Part shown: one piece after another, positions 7,706-16,501 of the stretch
How positions within the stretch are numbered: position 1 is the first letter of the stretch
Layout of the letters: each line of letters opens with the position of its first letter
Source: an uncultured Caryophanales bacterium
GTDB taxonomy: Bacteria > Bacillota_I > Bacilli_A > RF39 > UBA660
DNA: 37,292 nucleotides
Direction: 5' to 3'
Assembly: GCA_946624985.1 (NCBI GenBank)
Contig: CAMOSQ010000009.1
Coordinates: 1-37,292, forward strand
Translations under genes and position numbers: made by a program
The notes under the pieces: model-generated
Told to the model about the DNA's origin: nothing
What the model saw: only the letters and a program-made list of their open reading frames with translations
Databases searched by the model: none

Positions 7706-7872
7706 AGAAAGTGAGGTGAGACAATGGTTCTTTCAATAAAGATATTTAAAATAAAAATCACTTTAAAGGTATCCCGACTAAAGAAAACCAAAAAAGTGAT
7801 AACTACTAGGAATTGGGTTTAATCCCAATTTCCTAATAGATTATATCATTTTATTGAAAGAAAGTCAAATTT
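7706..7872 (+). ncRNA. Structured leader RNA of the RHH gene
   Basis: Between the promoter and the RHH start the RNA can fold into a nested junction. P1 is a perfect 13-bp helix (7728-7740 with 7850-7862). P2 is an 8-bp helix ATCACTTT/AAAGTGAT (7757-7764 with 7793-7800). P3 is about 12 bp with one bulge and one mismatch (7803-7817 with 7824-7839). The 3' strand of P1 contains the GAAAGAAAG purine stretch that must serve as ribosome site for the gene starting at 7873, so P1 closure should hide it. A leader ORF (7724-7822) covers the 5' strand of P1. No T-run follows P3, so control would be translational. The helices are seen; the mechanism is inferred. Confidence 0.6.
7724..7822 (+). CDS. Putative 32-aa leader peptide
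   Basis: ATG at 7724 follows a good GTGAGGTGAG ribosome site. It encodes a basic peptide beginning MVLSIKIFKIKI and rich in Lys/Arg. Its codons run through the 5' strand of P1 and all of P2, so ribosomes on it would reshape the leader. No family is recognised. It may matter by being translated, not through its product. Confidence 0.4.
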   Translation: MVLSIKIFKIKITLKVSRLKKTKKVITTRNWV

Positions 7873-8067
7873 ATGGAAAAATTCGATCAAACAAAATATA
7901 TTATGGACTACAGAAAAAAACACAAAGCACAATTTAATGTGGACCTTAATATTGACGAAAAAGAAGAATTAGAAGCATTACTTAAAGAACATGGACTAAC
8001 AAAAGCCCAATTTTTAAGGAACGCAATTAATGATTTAAAACAACAAAAAAAAACTAGCAAAAGCTAG
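7873..8067 (+). CDS. Small ribbon-helix-helix (Arc/MetJ-like) DNA-binding protein
   Basis: 64 aa. A basic N-terminal arm leads to a candidate beta-strand AQFNVDLN, helix DEKEELEALLKEHG, turn LTKAQ and helix FLRNAINDLKQ, which is the RHH pattern of Arc/CopG-type repressors that dimerise and bind direct or inverted repeats. The C-terminus is Lys-rich. It is transcribed against the phage late genes from its own strong promoter and ends in a bidirectional terminator shared with the endolysin. The position outside the lysis cassette suggests a lysogeny-expressed moron. It may repress its own promoter through the 11-bp repeats, or act on another locus. There is no adjacent toxin gene. Confidence 0.7.
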   Translation: MEKFDQTKYIMDYRKKHKAQFNVDLNIDEKEELEALLKEHGLTKAQFLRNAINDLKQQKKTSKS

Positions 8068-8080
8068 TTTCTTTATTTTA
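8046..8080. terminator. Bidirectional terminator between RHH gene and endolysin
   Basis: Perfect 8-bp stem AAACTAGC/GCTAGTTT (8051-8058 with 8063-8070) with a 4-nt AAAA loop. A-rich on one flank and T-rich on the other, so it ends both the RHH transcript and the phage late transcript. Confidence 0.85.
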
Positions 8081-8915
8081 TAACCGCACCTGTGTCTGGT
8101 GCTACATATATTTGTACTGTTCCAAAATCTCTTGTCTTAATTACTACTACATAGTCATTAATATATCTTATAATATCATATGTTAGCCCTCCAAATTTAC
8201 TTGGTCTTAAGAATCCACATTCATTACCTATATATGGAGCTTTATCAAGTGGATATACTCTCCAAGAATTAGCATATGCAGGTAGATAAAGTTTCTTAAT
8301 AGTATTAGTTGTTTTTTTTATTCCAAGTAGTTCATTAACTCTATCTTGGACTTGTTGGTAATTATATCCAGCACTTTCTAATCTTTGTTGTCTTGTTGGA
8401 TTAGTGTCAGTAGTCCCCCACTTTTGATTATTTGTATCATTAATAATTTCTTTTGCAATTTCATCAATTGTTTTTTTTGATGATGTTTCTCTATAACCGT
8501 CATCATATATATTACCCTCATCATTTGGTATACCGGATATTTCATTTATATTCATAGAATATCCTGATACATTACCATATCGTACTTCATAATGACAATG
8601 AGATCCAAAAGAATACCCTGTATCACCTTCTATACCTATTACTTCGCCATTTCTTACATGCTTTCCTGATGATGTTAATATTTTTGATAAATGTGCGTAT
8701 ATAAAGCACCTATTTCCATTGTCTTCACGTATCATAACATATTGTCCAAAACCTTGCTTAGGATTATTTACATTTTCCCATCGTGCTATTTCAACAGTTC
8801 CTGTTACTGTTGCGTGTATTTCCTTTGAATCAATTCCTACTAAGTCTATTCCCCTATGGGCATCACCTTTATAATTTTGTGTAATTTTAAATCTTCCATT
8901 ATATGGACTATTCAT
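8073..8915 (-). CDS. Endolysin: M23 metallopeptidase + CPL-7 repeat + SH3-like domain
   Basis: 280 aa from the ATG at 8915, which has a GAGAGTGA site 6 nt upstream; a GTG 9 nt earlier lies inside that site. The M23/LytM zinc site is complete: H20-x3-D24 (HRGID), H75 (YAHLS) and HxH at 106-108, so it should cut peptide cross-links of the host wall. Residues about 149-198 form a CPL-7/CW_7 wall-binding repeat (IDEIAKEIINDTNNQKWGT...RLESAGYNYQQVQDRVNELLG). The last 70 or so residues are an SH3-like module typical of phage lysins from gut Bacillota. The start overlaps the holin stop by 8 nt, giving a translationally coupled lysis cassette. Confidence 0.93.
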   Translation of the reverse strand: MNSPYNGRFKITQNYKGDAHRGIDLVGIDSKEIHATVTGTVEIARWENVNNPKQGFGQYVMIREDNGNRCFIYAHLSKILTSSGKHVRNGEVIGIEGDTGYSFGSHCHYEVRYGNVSGYSMNINEISGIPNDEGNIYDDGYRETSSKKTIDEIAKEIINDTNNQKWGTTDTNPTRQQRLESAGYNYQQVQDRVNELLGIKKTTNTIKKLYLPAYANSWRVYPLDKAPYIGNECGFLRPSKFGGLTYDIIRYINDYVVVIKTRDFGTVQIYVAPDTGAVIK

Positions 8916-9351
8916 TTTTATCACTCTCTTTCTTATTTTCTAATTCTGTCGTCATTTTATTTAGTAATTTTTCTAATATTTCTTTTAATTTTGATGGTAT
9001 AGGTAAACCACATAAAAGCATATTTTTTAAAATGCTTGTTGCCTCATATAAGAAAAACATTATTCCAAATAGTTCTGTTACTCCAGAATTATTTAAATGA
9101 ATATATTCAGTTATTTCTTTTGGTATAAAGAATAGCAAATCTAGTTTTACACAATAATCAACAAATACAAAGAATATCATACATATAATCATTGCTGATT
9201 TTCTTAATATTCCATTTATTCCAAATGTACTATTCCATTTATGATCTTTTAAAGCTCTAATCGATCCTAAGATTATATCTAATATTATTAGTAATATAGT
9301 TAATTTAATCATATATTTTGTATTTAATAAATTTATTATTTTATCTAACAT
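8908..9351 (-). CDS. Phage holin (phage_holin_4 type)
   Basis: 147 aa with several hydrophobic segments (about 14-33, 48-67, 90-110) and a highly charged C-terminal tail (ENKKESDKNE). The N-terminus and LDIILGSIRALKDHKWNS match the toxin-secretion/phage-lysis holin family. It forms the membrane lesion that releases the endolysin encoded just downstream. AAGAAGGA precedes the ATG. Confidence 0.9.
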   Translation of the reverse strand: MLDKIINLLNTKYMIKLTILLIILDIILGSIRALKDHKWNSTFGINGILRKSAMIICMIFFVFVDYCVKLDLLFFIPKEITEYIHLNNSGVTELFGIMFFLYEATSILKNMLLCGLPIPSKLKEILEKLLNKMTTELENKKESDKNE

Positions 9352-9374
9352 TTTAATTCCTTCTTTCTATATTT

Positions 9375-10343
9375 TTATAATATTCTTTTCCAAAAGGCCA
9401 TAACTTCGTAAGGTTGCATTATATTGTGCGGCTGCCCACCACCAGTATTTTTAACAATATTATTTGAATTATATGGTCCATCACTTGCTGCAACTGTCAT
9501 TGAATTTCCTGCTGATTGCGTATTAGTACCATATGTTGCAATATGGTTATGTTCTGGCATTTCATTGATTGTCATAGTATGAGTCTTTTCACCGCCGGTA
9601 TTACCAATAGTATCAAAGTCTTCATCGTTTTCATCTATACCAACAGGAACTCTACCAATTGAAGTTCTTTCCCATGTAAAACCCAAATAATTGCTATGGT
9701 CTTGATTATCAAAAAATACTTCGACTTTTCCAACTGGGCATATTAAATTTAAGATTGCAAATGTATCATCAAATTTTCTATATGGTGCATATTCAGTGGA
9801 CCATTCTCCCAATTCTAATTGAAAATCATCAATATCAGAAATTAACATTGAAAATCTTACATAACAAGCACCATTTGGAGTAGTTATTCTTTTATTAAAA
9901 CCTGACTCTTGTTCAAATTCACTTATAAATTGTTTATTACTATCATAATAAGCAGAATATTTTTCAGATCCAGGATTTGTAATACCCTGATATACATATT
10001 TTGTATTTCCTTTTATTGGAATAAAATCAGTTGCACACCAATTCGTATATCCTGATAATACTGAACCATCTAAATCAATTATTGAATTTTCTATAATAGT
10101 ATCTTTATTAAATTTATTTTTGAATTCTACTTTATCTAAAGTAACTTCTTCTACTGTCATTTTTCCATTTAATAATTTAGAATTTTCTTCAATACCTTCA
10201 TCCATTATATTTAAACTTGTTGGATTTATAGGAGTTTGGCCTGAATATACTGCTGGAGTCACAGTGTGTTGTGTGCCATCTATTTCCACATATCCATCAG
10301 ATACTTTCGTTCCGGATTGCCAATTGACTCTATTGTATGCCAT
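9375..10343 (-). CDS. Collar-type tail fibre / baseplate protein
   Basis: 322 aa. N-terminal attachment segment (NWQSGTKVSDGYVEIDG...INPTSLNIMDEGI) as in many Bacillota phage fibres; a central carbohydrate-binding-like part (YVRFSMLISD..QLELGEWSTEYAPY); and a C-terminal tail-collar-like domain with GRVPVGID, GGEKTHTMTINEMPEHNH and QPHNIMQPYEVMAFWKRI. The histidine-rich collar tip is typical of trimeric fibre ends. It probably contacts the host surface. It abuts the S74 fibre gene (start overlapping its stop) and precedes the lysis genes. Confidence 0.8.
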   Translation of the reverse strand: MAYNRVNWQSGTKVSDGYVEIDGTQHTVTPAVYSGQTPINPTSLNIMDEGIEENSKLLNGKMTVEEVTLDKVEFKNKFNKDTIIENSIIDLDGSVLSGYTNWCATDFIPIKGNTKYVYQGITNPGSEKYSAYYDSNKQFISEFEQESGFNKRITTPNGACYVRFSMLISDIDDFQLELGEWSTEYAPYRKFDDTFAILNLICPVGKVEVFFDNQDHSNYLGFTWERTSIGRVPVGIDENDEDFDTIGNTGGEKTHTMTINEMPEHNHIATYGTNTQSAGNSMTVAASDGPYNSNNIVKNTGGGQPHNIMQPYEVMAFWKRIL

Positions 10344-11698
10344 TATTTATCACTCTCCAATCGTTCTATTTTTTCTTGAAGTTGTTCGATTATCTTTTGT
10401 TGTTCTTGTATTGCTTTACAACATACAGATGCTAAAGCATAAATGTCTACACCATCATTATTCTTTGATGTAACTTCTTCTGAATAAATATATCCTTCTC
10501 CAATTACAAAACCTATATGTTTTTTATCTGTATCTTTATCCTCTTTCATATGATATTTGTATATATCTATGTTTTTTATAATATCAAGAGCATTTCCTAG
10601 TTTTTCGAAGTTCTTTTTCTTTTTTTCTAGAGACGATTGAACTACGGATACACAATGAATTATACCTGTATCACCTGATGCAACTATTTTAGTTTTGTCC
10701 TCAGCTGACGAATCAGGATTACCTAAAATCAAATTTCTTCCAGTAAAGTTTTCTGCATTTGCACCGTTTACACCAATAGAAGCCATAACCTCACCATTAC
10801 TTGAATATACTGATAAACAGTTTTTAGGATTTTCGGAATTAATTTCTAGTCTACCTTGAACAGTTTTGTGGTTTTCGTCTATGCCTTGTATAATTTTTGA
10901 AATTTTCAATAAATCTAAAGCATTAATGGTACCCTCATTGCTGTAATCATATATTCCTTGCAAAAATGAAGAACTTTGAATGACACCTAATATATATGCT
11001 TGAACCGTAAGTAGATCATATTTTGAATAATCGTAAATACCATCAATATTATTATAAAAATGTGTAGAATCTAAATTAAAGCCACCTATTTCTCCTGAAG
11101 TAGCTCTCATATGACCTTCTTTTGTCACACCAAAGTTTGTACTTTCTATAGCCATTTCATCAGCTGTAAGATCAAATGTTTTGCCTCGCATATTAATTTT
11201 ATCAGCATCTATTAAAGCTTCACTTGTATCATCGTTTAGTTTTAATGCTATGTTTGCATGAGTAAATTCTTCTCCATCTAATTTTTTTGATAGTTTAAGA
11301 TTAAATTCTTGAGCTGTTAAAACTAATGCTGAATTAAATTCTTCTGTTTTAGCAAAATGTTTATTCATTTCAACATTTGTTAGGTATTCTATTTTCATAT
11401 TAAGATAGTCAAAGTCTTGTAAATATACATAGTTAGTGCCTTCAAATAAAGTTATTTCTGGTATTTCTAATGTTTGTATTTCTTCTTGTTGTAATTTAGT
11501 TATAATATCAAATCTATCTATATTACATCTTCTTTTTATAATACCTTCTAATTGATTGACATCATTTAATGTAATAATTAATTCGTCATACACATCATCA
11601 TAAGAACATAATCTGTTACCAATATTTATTTCATAGGTTTTTAATTCATTAGATGGATTAGTTTTTGGTTGTTTATCTATACATAGTGTTAATATCAT
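10343..11698 (-). CDS. Tail fibre with dockerin-like segments and C-terminal S74 chaperone domain
   Basis: 451 aa from the ATG at 11698, 5 nt after the Tal stop and with AAGGA upstream; a longer frame back to 11746 would overlap Tal. The middle holds two dockerin-like stretches: YDYSKYDLLTVQAYILGVIQ and YDYSNEGTINALDLLKISKI. The C-terminus (KHIGFVIGEGY, then YALASVCCKAIQEQQ and a coiled coil) is a peptidase S74 intramolecular chaperone, which trimerises fibres and then cleaves itself off. It follows the Tal protein and precedes the collar fibre, so it is probably part of the adhesion tip. Confidence 0.75.
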   Translation of the reverse strand: MILTLCIDKQPKTNPSNELKTYEINIGNRLCSYDDVYDELIITLNDVNQLEGIIKRRCNIDRFDIITKLQQEEIQTLEIPEITLFEGTNYVYLQDFDYLNMKIEYLTNVEMNKHFAKTEEFNSALVLTAQEFNLKLSKKLDGEEFTHANIALKLNDDTSEALIDADKINMRGKTFDLTADEMAIESTNFGVTKEGHMRATSGEIGGFNLDSTHFYNNIDGIYDYSKYDLLTVQAYILGVIQSSSFLQGIYDYSNEGTINALDLLKISKIIQGIDENHKTVQGRLEINSENPKNCLSVYSSNGEVMASIGVNGANAENFTGRNLILGNPDSSAEDKTKIVASGDTGIIHCVSVVQSSLEKKKKNFEKLGNALDIIKNIDIYKYHMKEDKDTDKKHIGFVIGEGYIYSEEVTSKNNDGVDIYALASVCCKAIQEQQKIIEQLQEKIERLESDK

Positions 11699-11702
11699 AA
11701 AA

Positions 11703-13322
11703 TCACAATCCTTCCAAATATAGATCATCAGATGGATATAAATCATCTGATGGATATAAATAATTAATTCTTTCTGTATGTCCTTTTACAGAAAACGATA
11801 AAGGCTTATATTCTAAACTATCCTCTAATCCAAGTTGATCTGTTCCCTCTACTGATTTTAAAAAGTTAAGTTTGTCCGTAACTTCAAAATGTATTCCATC
11901 TTTATCAATACTTCCTATAACATTACCGTTTTCGTCATATACTTCTAATATACCGTTAGTATCATTAGCACCACCTAGTTTTAATACTCCGCCTCTGATT
12001 AATGAAGCAGTAAGGTTTATAACATTGATTTGTTGCATGTCTAATGTCCCATCTAACAACCAAGCAGAATTATATGGTCCATTTATACCATGATTTGAAA
12101 ATCCTATACCACTCAAAGATATTCTCATTACGTTCACAGCTTCTTCTTTAGGTAATCTATCAACAAAAAGAATCTTGTCTCCATCATAGAAAGCTCTTCC
12201 GTCAGTAAATTTTGCATTAAGAAAAGCCGTTGCTTGCGCAAGCTCGTCTTCTAAAATTGCTTTATTTTCTTTTACTAATGATTCAGATTGTTTAGTTGCT
12301 TGTGATACTATTTCTTGAGTTAGATTTTTTAATTCTTTTTTAAAATTACCAAATTCTATCTTTTTATATTTACCACTTATAGCATCCCATACAATAGATA
12401 TAACTTGTGTTGTTATATTTACTTTACATTTAGAATGTTTTACATAGATTGTATCTCCTATATCAGAAATATTATCTATTTTTGCACTTACAGAATAATT
12501 GATTTTTGGTACTTTGTTTTCTTGTAGATATTCATTAGCAGTTTGTAATAACCATAACTTTGTAGCATTTAAAAAAGCCTCATATGTTTCAAAATCATCT
12601 GGGCTATATATATTTTCAAATTTAACAATTCTTGTATATGGAATATCATATAATTGTTCATTTAATTCTACATATTCATCATCAAGCATAATAGCGCTTT
12701 CTCCGTCAGTTGTATATGGTAGTATTTTTGTACATACATTATCCCAATTTTCTGATGTAGATATATCAGTTATATTTTTGTTATTAGCTAAAACAACTCC
12801 TCTATCTTCACCTATGTTTTGTTTTATTCCAAATGTAAAGTTATCTCTATATAAATGTCCTCCATATTTATCAGAATCTATAAAAGATACAAATACATCA
12901 TATAAAGTCTTTCTTACCATTCTCGTTGTTAAAACAGTTGATATATCACTTATAGTTGTAAAAGGTGTTTCTGTATCTGTATTACTATTGTAATAATCAA
13001 GTGCTGCATTACAGTTCTTATTTACAGCTGATTTATCAGTTATAATATAATTTTTACTATCATAGGTTAAATGCCAGGCTTTAGATATTATTCTATTGTT
13101 CTTTATTTCTGGATTATTACATCTAAAACCCTGCACTCCCCACGGTGTTGACACTCTTATGATCATTCCTTTTTGATAATAATCAATGTTTTCAAGTATA
13201 TCTTCTAACTCAATACAATAATCTCCATTATCTGTTTTTGTTATTTCAGCAAACAATGGATGTAAGATTTTTATACCATTATTATTAAATACTTTTTCAT
13301 TACTATCATAAACTCTTATCAT
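11703..13322 (-). CDS. Tal-like tail tip protein (prophage minor structural protein)
   Basis: 539 aa. The first 330 or so residues match the prophage tail (gp18/Tal) family: MIRVYDSNEKVFNNNGIKIL...GDYCIELEDI, the RTPWG-like STPWGVQGFR, and IGDTIYVKHSKCKVNITTQV. This family forms the trimeric hub that closes the tail tube. A coiled coil (about 335-365) leads to a fibre-like part. The extreme C-terminus carries a duplicated YPSDDL motif (LYPSDDLYPSDDLYLEG), mirrored by an 18-bp tandem repeat at 11724-11760. The Shine-Dalgarno (GGTG) is weak and lies just behind a terminator-like hairpin. Confidence 0.85.
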   Translation of the reverse strand: MIRVYDSNEKVFNNNGIKILHPLFAEITKTDNGDYCIELEDILENIDYYQKGMIIRVSTPWGVQGFRCNNPEIKNNRIISKAWHLTYDSKNYIITDKSAVNKNCNAALDYYNSNTDTETPFTTISDISTVLTTRMVRKTLYDVFVSFIDSDKYGGHLYRDNFTFGIKQNIGEDRGVVLANNKNITDISTSENWDNVCTKILPYTTDGESAIMLDDEYVELNEQLYDIPYTRIVKFENIYSPDDFETYEAFLNATKLWLLQTANEYLQENKVPKINYSVSAKIDNISDIGDTIYVKHSKCKVNITTQVISIVWDAISGKYKKIEFGNFKKELKNLTQEIVSQATKQSESLVKENKAILEDELAQATAFLNAKFTDGRAFYDGDKILFVDRLPKEEAVNVMRISLSGIGFSNHGINGPYNSAWLLDGTLDMQQINVINLTASLIRGGVLKLGGANDTNGILEVYDENGNVIGSIDKDGIHFEVTDKLNFLKSVEGTDQLGLEDSLEYKPLSFSVKGHTERINYLYPSDDLYPSDDLYLEGL

Positions 13323-13330
13323 ATAACACC

Positions 13331-13352
13331 AAAAAAGAGGATTTTAGTCCTC
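13331..13352 (-). terminator. Intrinsic terminator inside the tail operon
   Basis: Minus strand GAGGA/TCCTC stem (13348-13352 with 13337-13341), 6-nt loop and six T residues, overlapping the stop of the receptor-binding gene. It should reduce or condition transcription into Tal, fibres and lysis genes. Confidence 0.65.
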
Positions 13353-15449
13353 TACCTTTCTTAAATTATATTTATAATCAGATATATCAATAATTTCTTT
13401 TGAATAGTATTCAGCTTCAAATACACCTTGTACTTCAGTACCTATAGTAATAATGTTTTTGCCGTCTATTGTTGGTATGCTTGGAAGTGTTATTGATTCT
13501 TGTGTTGGAGTTTCTAATACATAATCTACTATAATATTATTTTCTGTTAGCCATGATATAAACTCTGATAAAACATCATGCATTCCATCGTATATGTAGA
13601 ATCCCCCTACAGTTACATTTCTATATGAAATTCCTACAATATTATTCCATGTATTAGTAGCACTAACTGCCTTAAAATGGGATGAAAATATTTTTCCTTT
13701 TGTATTTGTGGGTGTTGTTTTTATAATATTGGCAATAGCAACCTGAAATCTTTTGCTATTGGTAGTATTTACCATTTGCCAATTCTCATCGCCATCAAAC
13801 ATTACTTCTTTTATATTTCTAACAATCTTACCATTTTCAAAATCAATATAATCATTATATTCATCTATTTTTCTTAATGGTTCGTCTAGGTATATATTTG
13901 TTGTTTCGTTGTAGTATGGTTGATATTCGGGTAAATTAGAAGTTGTATATGTTCCTTTAACTAAGTAAAGTTGGAAAGTATAGTTGTCAAACGTACAATT
14001 GGGATTAATATATATACTAATTTTATCTAATACATCATTAATTGTTCCTGTTGCAACAACCACATCAGTTGTTGAACTAAAAAGGTCTGATAAAAGTCTT
14101 CCATCTGGACTACCAGCATTTGGATTTTCTACATTTCCTAGCGAAAATCTATGTTTTATAACGTTTGATTTATTTGTTATGCTTCCACTAATTTTTTTAA
14201 AAATAACTGTATATTGCCCATTTAATGGTTCGTTTAAACCTGTTTTTAACTCAATACTTCTGCTAACAGAAACACCACTCAAGGTTATTAACCCGTTTTC
14301 ACTTTTATAAGTTACAGCACCGACTGTTGTTTCTGGTATATTAAGCGTATTTAATAAATTCTCACTTCTAACATTAACTGGTATTTTATAGCCGTATGGT
14401 TCGTATGTATCATAATATTGATTTTTTGTAATCATAATTTTTATTGTACTTGTAGTTTGATATCCACCATACAATATTAAATTTTCATTAAGCATTTGTT
14501 CAGTTAATGTTCTTGAAGTACCATTAGTCCATGCACTACCTGCTCCTAAACTACTTGAATATATTTCTTTTCTATACCATGTACTTTCAATATATAAATA
14601 AACAGTATCTCCAACATTTAAACTAGGGCACATTTCTTTAAGCGTTTTACTTATAGCAGTATATCCATTAGTAGTGGAGGCAGAATTTATTAATTGTATT
14701 GTCCCATCTTTTGAGACTTTATAATTATCCGTCTGTTCTTTATTAAAACTATTCCATAAATTCTTCGTCCTATCTCCACAACTTATTATTTCTTGTGGAT
14801 AGTCTGGGTTAGGACTTGGTTGACCACCTGTGTATGGTTCATACGGAGTTGATTCTTCACCTTTTTCTATTTGTGGATATGAAACTGTTGTTGTTCCCTT
14901 TTGAGATAATTGCCAACTAAATCTTATATATTTAGTATTTTCTAACGTCTTATATTTTAGCCAACTTTCGCTATATGATGTTGCGCCTACTCTACCTAAC
15001 CATGTTTTATTGCTATCATAGCAATCAAAACTTTTGGCTATAGATGGTTGAATGTAAGTAACAATATAAAACGTTAATGGTTCAACTTCAATATAATCAG
15101 TAGCAACACCTCTCCAATTGGCATTAGTTGTAAATGTAAAACTGTCTTTATTTAATATTAAATCACTTGTTCCAGTTTCATAACCAATGATACCATTATC
15201 TAATCTTCCTTTTACTATGGCTTGTATATTTAATAAATTCTTCCCACTTGTACTATTCTGATATGTATTACCATACACCTTATAGTCTTTTAAAGCCTTA
15301 TTTAATGCATCTTCAATAGTTACATTACCGTTACCACTTATACTTTTATATTTATTACTTCTTATTTTAGGACTGATATTATATTTTAAATTATTGCTTT
15401 GTTTTAGTTTACAACTAAAACTATTTATACTTCTTAAAATTGCTTTCAT
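13344..15449 (-). CDS. Large receptor-binding / baseplate protein with repeated carbohydrate-binding-like modules
   Basis: 701 aa. Two related halves each carry SGKNLLN- or TKNLWN-type starts and jelly-roll-like text ending in PYEPYTGGQPSPNPDYPQ or YQPYYNET, a module seen over and over in tail proteins of phages of gut Bacillota. KYIRFSWQLSQKG..PQIEKGEE is the characteristic core. The short N-terminal region (MKAILRSINSFS) probably anchors it. The likely role is host glycan recognition at the baseplate. It starts 3 nt after the stop of the BppU-like protein, giving a tightly packed baseplate cluster. Confidence 0.7.
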   Translation of the reverse strand: MKAILRSINSFSCKLKQSNNLKYNISPKIRSNKYKSISGNGNVTIEDALNKALKDYKVYGNTYQNSTSGKNLLNIQAIVKGRLDNGIIGYETGTSDLILNKDSFTFTTNANWRGVATDYIEVEPLTFYIVTYIQPSIAKSFDCYDSNKTWLGRVGATSYSESWLKYKTLENTKYIRFSWQLSQKGTTTVSYPQIEKGEESTPYEPYTGGQPSPNPDYPQEIISCGDRTKNLWNSFNKEQTDNYKVSKDGTIQLINSASTTNGYTAISKTLKEMCPSLNVGDTVYLYIESTWYRKEIYSSSLGAGSAWTNGTSRTLTEQMLNENLILYGGYQTTSTIKIMITKNQYYDTYEPYGYKIPVNVRSENLLNTLNIPETTVGAVTYKSENGLITLSGVSVSRSIELKTGLNEPLNGQYTVIFKKISGSITNKSNVIKHRFSLGNVENPNAGSPDGRLLSDLFSSTTDVVVATGTINDVLDKISIYINPNCTFDNYTFQLYLVKGTYTTSNLPEYQPYYNETTNIYLDEPLRKIDEYNDYIDFENGKIVRNIKEVMFDGDENWQMVNTTNSKRFQVAIANIIKTTPTNTKGKIFSSHFKAVSATNTWNNIVGISYRNVTVGGFYIYDGMHDVLSEFISWLTENNIIVDYVLETPTQESITLPSIPTIDGKNIITIGTEVQGVFEAEYYSKEIIDISDYKYNLRKVED

Positions 15450-15451
15450 AA

Positions 15452-15787
15452 TTAAGCCTCATTACAAGTGAAGGTAACTTCGTCAGTTATATCTAAAATA
15501 CCAACGATAGGTCTTTTTTTTATGGAATTTTTAATTATTTTTATATCAAATGCATATTTTCCATAATCAAGATTTTCAGTATCTGATGGATCTATAGTGA
15601 TATTGTAAATATTATCTGTTAAAGTAATACCATCATTTAATTTTTTTTGAAACAATACTTCTTCTGTGTGAGTATCATTTTTAACTGTAAAATAAATACT
15701 ATCTACTGTTACTGATTCATTATTTTCAGTTATTTCAAGTTTAAATGATTGTGTATCTCCTCTAACCATACTAAATATATTTTGCAT
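15452..15787 (-). CDS. BppU-like baseplate upper protein N-domain
   Basis: 111 aa, a single all-beta domain: RGDTQSFKLEITENN, VDSIYFTVKN, DPSDTENLDYGKYAFDIKI and KKRPIVGILDITDEVT. This pattern matches the N-terminal BppU domain of lactococcal-type baseplates, here encoded alone without the receptor-binding extension. It lies between distal tail protein and receptor-binding protein and probably bridges them. Confidence 0.65.
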   Translation of the reverse strand: MQNIFSMVRGDTQSFKLEITENNESVTVDSIYFTVKNDTHTEEVLFQKKLNDGITLTDNIYNITIDPSDTENLDYGKYAFDIKIIKNSIKKRPIVGILDITDEVTFTCNEA

Positions 15788-15802
15788 TTACATTCTCCTT
15801 TC

Positions 15803-16501
15803 TTATAACCATCTACTATTAGCAATAACTTCTATTTTTGTAATAGTACCAGTCCATGTAATAATATTTTTACCTCTTTTTAATGGTGGAAATTCACCAT
15901 TCATATTTCTATTTTTTAATATATTTCCTAAATAAGCATCTTGCTTATCACTATCAATAATTACTTCTGTTTCATTATTTGGAAATGTATAACTAAAAAT
16001 AGCGACATTATCAATCTTAAATTCGATTGTGCCACTACCTTCTATTTTAATTATTGGTTTTGAATCTAAAAAACCATTATTTATAATAGTTATACTTTCT
16101 GATGGATTATTAAATACTTGTTTATGTTCTTGATAAAGATATTTAAATGGTTGTGTTCTTATCTTAATAGTCGCTTGTTTAAATCTTACTAATCTTTCAT
16201 AATTTATTTGACCTATTATTTTTACTTTATAGTATTTATCAGGTTCATTGCTGAAGACAATTGAACCTTCTCCATTAAAGTAATCAATAACCTCATCTAT
16301 ATCATAATTTCTTGTAAGACCTATTTTAAGAGTTTTATCATAACTTTCATATCCTAATTCTTCTATATATGATCCATCTACACCATCTATAACTGTTTCA
16401 GATACTCTCATTTTAGGTTTGGTAATAGAAGGAAGTTCTTGTATGATTAAGCCTCTAATTGTTCTACTATCTATTCCTTTAAATATTACATAATTATTCA
16501 T
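15803..16501 (-). CDS. Distal tail protein (Dit, siphovirus tail component family)
   Basis: 232 aa, matching the Sipho_tail/Dit N-domain: SRTIRGLIIQELPSI, VDGVDGSYIEELGYESYDKTLKIGL, RLVRFKQATIKIRTQPFKY. It forms the hexameric ring joining tail tube and baseplate hub. The C-terminal beta domain (from about 140) is galectin-like in this family. ATGA overlap with the tape measure stop indicates translational coupling. Confidence 0.9.
   Translation of the reverse strand: MNNYVIFKGIDSRTIRGLIIQELPSITKPKMRVSETVIDGVDGSYIEELGYESYDKTLKIGLTRNYDIDEVIDYFNGEGSIVFSNEPDKYYKVKIIGQINYERLVRFKQATIKIRTQPFKYLYQEHKQVFNNPSESITIINNGFLDSKPIIKIEGSGTIEFKIDNVAIFSYTFPNNETEVIIDSDKQDAYLGNILKNRNMNGEFPPLKRGKNIITWTGTITKIEVIANSRWL

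Noticed and set aside
7873..8067. Antitoxin of a toxin-antitoxin pair
   Set aside because: No toxin-sized partner frame follows; the gene is closed by a terminator and the only companion is the leader ORF.
12499..12993. 164-codon plus-strand open frame opposite Tal
   Set aside because: Antisense to a clear tail gene, Ser/Val/Leu-rich composition typical of a shadow frame, no family or ribosome site.
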